From Phaeovulum veldkampii DSM 11550 (GTDB taxonomy: Bacteria; Pseudomonadota; Alphaproteobacteria; Rhodobacterales; Rhodobacteraceae): a DNA stretch of 33,581 bases. Numbering within the stretch: position 1 is the first letter of the stretch; every line of letters begins with the position of its first letter. The notes beneath the pieces are model-generated. The model did not search any database. It worked only from the letters and a program-made list of their open reading frames with translations, and was not told the DNA's origin. Where the stretch lies: positions 1-33,581 of the forward strand of contig NZ_PZKF01000031.1 of assembly GCF_003034995.1 (NCBI RefSeq), in the 5' to 3' direction. The position numbers and the translations under genes were made by a program. Below, in pieces: positions 33,386 to 33,581 of this stretch.

Positions 33386-33581
33386 CTAGTCGGCCACAGG
33401 GGCGAGGCAGGCCGACCGTTCGGGGCAGTCGTCGCAGTTGGGCGCAGGGCACAGCCCGCTGCCGCCCGCGCAAATCTGACGATAGAAAAACCGCTTCCAG
33501 CGCAGGTTGTGCCGGTTGGCGGCAAACAGTCGCGGAAATTCACGAGCGATCAGGCCGCTCAGGCGGGCACGGTCGGGCAGG
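33386..33581 (-). CDS. nifQ: NifQ, molybdenum donor for FeMo-co synthesis, C-terminal part
   Basis: Only the last 65 residues lie in the window. They end at the TAG of 33386-33388, and the gene continues beyond the right edge. The visible end contains the NifQ landmark WKRFFYRQIC and the strictly spaced Cys-X4-Cys-X2-Cys-X5-Cys motif (CPAPNCDDCPERSAC), which holds the Mo-Fe-S cluster passed to the NifEN/NifH assembly complex. It reads in the same direction as iscA, with 158 bases between, and belongs to the preceding transcription unit. Confidence 0.93.
   Translation of the reverse strand, partial: LPDRARLSGLIAREFPRLFAANRHNLRWKRFFYRQICAGGSGLCPAPNCDDCPERSACLAPVAD

Overview
The window is high-GC DNA with the coding style and gene content of a photosynthetic or diazotrophic Rhodobacteraceae-type alphaproteobacterium (Rhodobacter/Cereibacter/Rhodovulum-like). 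The main reasons are a NifA of the oxygen-sensitive alphaproteobacterial type with linker cysteines, a nif-linked rpoN downstream of fixABCX, and several TRAP and ABC uptake systems with a Rhodobacteraceae flavour. The species is inferred, not seen. No rRNA or tRNA gene and no CRISPR array was recognised.

Left third (1-10 kb), nutrient uptake and catabolism: a minus-strand ABC importer (binding protein and two permeases, the last cut by the window edge) and an M19 dipeptidase. Diverging from these is a plus-strand operon of a fumarylacetoacetate-hydrolase-family enzyme and a complete TRAP transporter (DctP-DctQ-DctM). A scar of two decayed insertion sequences (IS110-like, then IS256-like) lies between the TRAP genes and nagA.

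Middle (10-18.4 kb): minus-strand genes for a periplasmic glutathione peroxidase and a THUMP-type RNA methyltransferase. Upstream of them is an envelope-modification block of response regulator, sensor kinase, EptA-type phosphoethanolamine transferase and diacylglycerol kinase, laid out like pmrAB-eptA-dgkA. On the plus strand follow a GntR/FCD regulator and a class III omega-aminotransferase, with a 14-bp palindrome and a good sigma-70-type promoter between them.

Right half (18.4-33.6 kb): a nitrogen fixation island. The plus strand carries nifA, then nifB-fdxN-(LRV Fe-S protein)-nifZ-nifT-(SIR2-like protein) behind a sigma-54 promoter. The minus strand carries iscA-nifU-nifS-nifV-nifW-fixA-fixB-fixC-fixX-rpoN behind a second, near-consensus sigma-54 promoter, with the end of nifQ further upstream. 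The two transcription units converge between the SIR2-like gene and rpoN. The island makes its own activator (NifA) and its own sigma factor (RpoN). It also covers cofactor assembly (NifB, NifV, NifQ, NifS, NifU/IscA) and electron supply (FixABCX, FdxN). Structural genes nifHDK and nifEN are not in the window and presumably lie beyond the right edge.

The most interesting points are a NifU whose scaffold domain has lost all three cluster-binding cysteines, a SIR2-like NAD-binding-fold protein embedded in the nifB operon, a NifA with a shortened last cysteine spacing, the pmr-like operon with its DAG-recycling partner, and the composite IS scar with a perfect palindrome inserted in it.
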